A stretch of DNA of 64,000 nucleotides, taken from NCBI RefSeq assembly GCF_015832195.1, contig NC_052017.1, positions 92,592,429 to 92,656,428 of the forward strand, written 5' to 3'. Of this stretch, positions 63,491-64,000 are shown in pieces. Source of the stretch: Motacilla alba alba (taxonomy: Eukaryota > Chordata > Aves > Passeriformes > Motacillidae). The notes beneath the pieces are model-generated. The model was not told where the DNA came from. It did no database searches and worked only from the letters and a program-made list of their open reading frames with translations. How positions within the stretch are numbered: the first letter of the stretch is position 1; each line of letters starts with the position of its first letter. The position numbers and the translations under genes are program-made.

Positions 63491-64000
63491 TGTAGAAAAG
63501 GGACAAAAGCAGAAATGGAGCTGGGGACAAAAAAAAACTGACAAAGAAAAACTGATCTTGCCTTTTTGTCCCTATGCTCGAAGCTTTTACACGAGGTGAT
63601 GTTTCCATCTATTTCAGTAATGAAATCTGTGTGGCTGAATGATTTCCTGGCTGAAATCTTGCAAGAGGACAATGAAGACTAAATGATGCATTTATTTCTT
63701 TAAACCACATCTAGAGATTATTTTTTTTAATTAAGTAGTTAGTGGGGATTTGTGTACACAGCAGCTGAAGTGCTTTTTCTTAAAAAAAAAAAAAAAGTTA
63801 AATTGCCTTAACTTCTCCTAAGAGCTGTCTTTAATTCAACAAACTAAACAAAGTAAAGGCATTAAATTTGAAGACTCAGAAATGTGTTTTCTTCTTTCAG
63901 GACTGATAATAACTCTCTGATATCACTGTGGTAACAGGAAAAGCTGAGGTATCACAGCCGTATAAATGGAATTAGAACATTCATATTCTTTCTGAATATA
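63491..64000. other. Intergenic, no gene seen
   Basis: AT-rich DNA with an A run at 63782-63796. The short frames overlap on both strands and lack any recognised domain. Confidence 0.55.

Noticed and set aside
1..64000. tRNA, rRNA or other structured RNA genes
   Set aside because: No cloverleaf, A/B box pair or recognisable rRNA or snRNA block was seen by eye. A covariance-model scan would be decisive and was not possible.

Overview
This window is vertebrate nuclear DNA, almost certainly from a bird. It has one intron-split G-protein-coupled receptor gene, several fragments of the bird CR1 retrotransposon, AT-rich single-copy sequence with few genes, and a CpG island at the one recognisable promoter. 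Nothing suggests a bacterial, phage or organellar source. I can place it as bird and probably a modern bird lineage, but not to species.

The gene is GALR1 (galanin receptor 1) on the minus strand. Its three coding exons are at 52285-52986, 44914-44979 and 41214-41531. They join in phase 0 to a 361-residue seven-helix receptor with the family landmarks intact. Exon 1 sits in a CpG island of roughly 52330-53950. Intron 1 (7305 bp) holds a large compound tandem repeat at about 47245-48400. Intron 2 is 3382 bp. A minus-strand AATAAA at 40828-40833 is a plausible polyadenylation signal.

Layout: 1-40800, downstream of GALR1, is a gene-poor stretch with two copies of an LTR-like repeat (1-560 and 33990-35130), CR1 fragments (about 2885-3245, 15931-16037, 22725-22880, 28998-29140, 39330-40065, and a possible ancient one at 33708-33760), low-complexity tracts and small local duplications. 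40800-53950 is GALR1. 53950-64000 is the upstream flank, with one further LTR-like repeat (59420-59960) and a small CpG-rich patch near 63410-63490. In human, GALR1 lies between MBP and the distant SALL3; if that order holds here, the left part of the window belongs to the long GALR1-SALL3 desert. That is inference from known synteny, not something the window shows.

I found no new multi-gene system. The most unusual structure is the intron 1 array: a 1.1-kb mix of a 4-bp and a 9-bp unit with no stop codon in any of six frames and, on the GALR1 sense strand, dense ETS-like core motifs.
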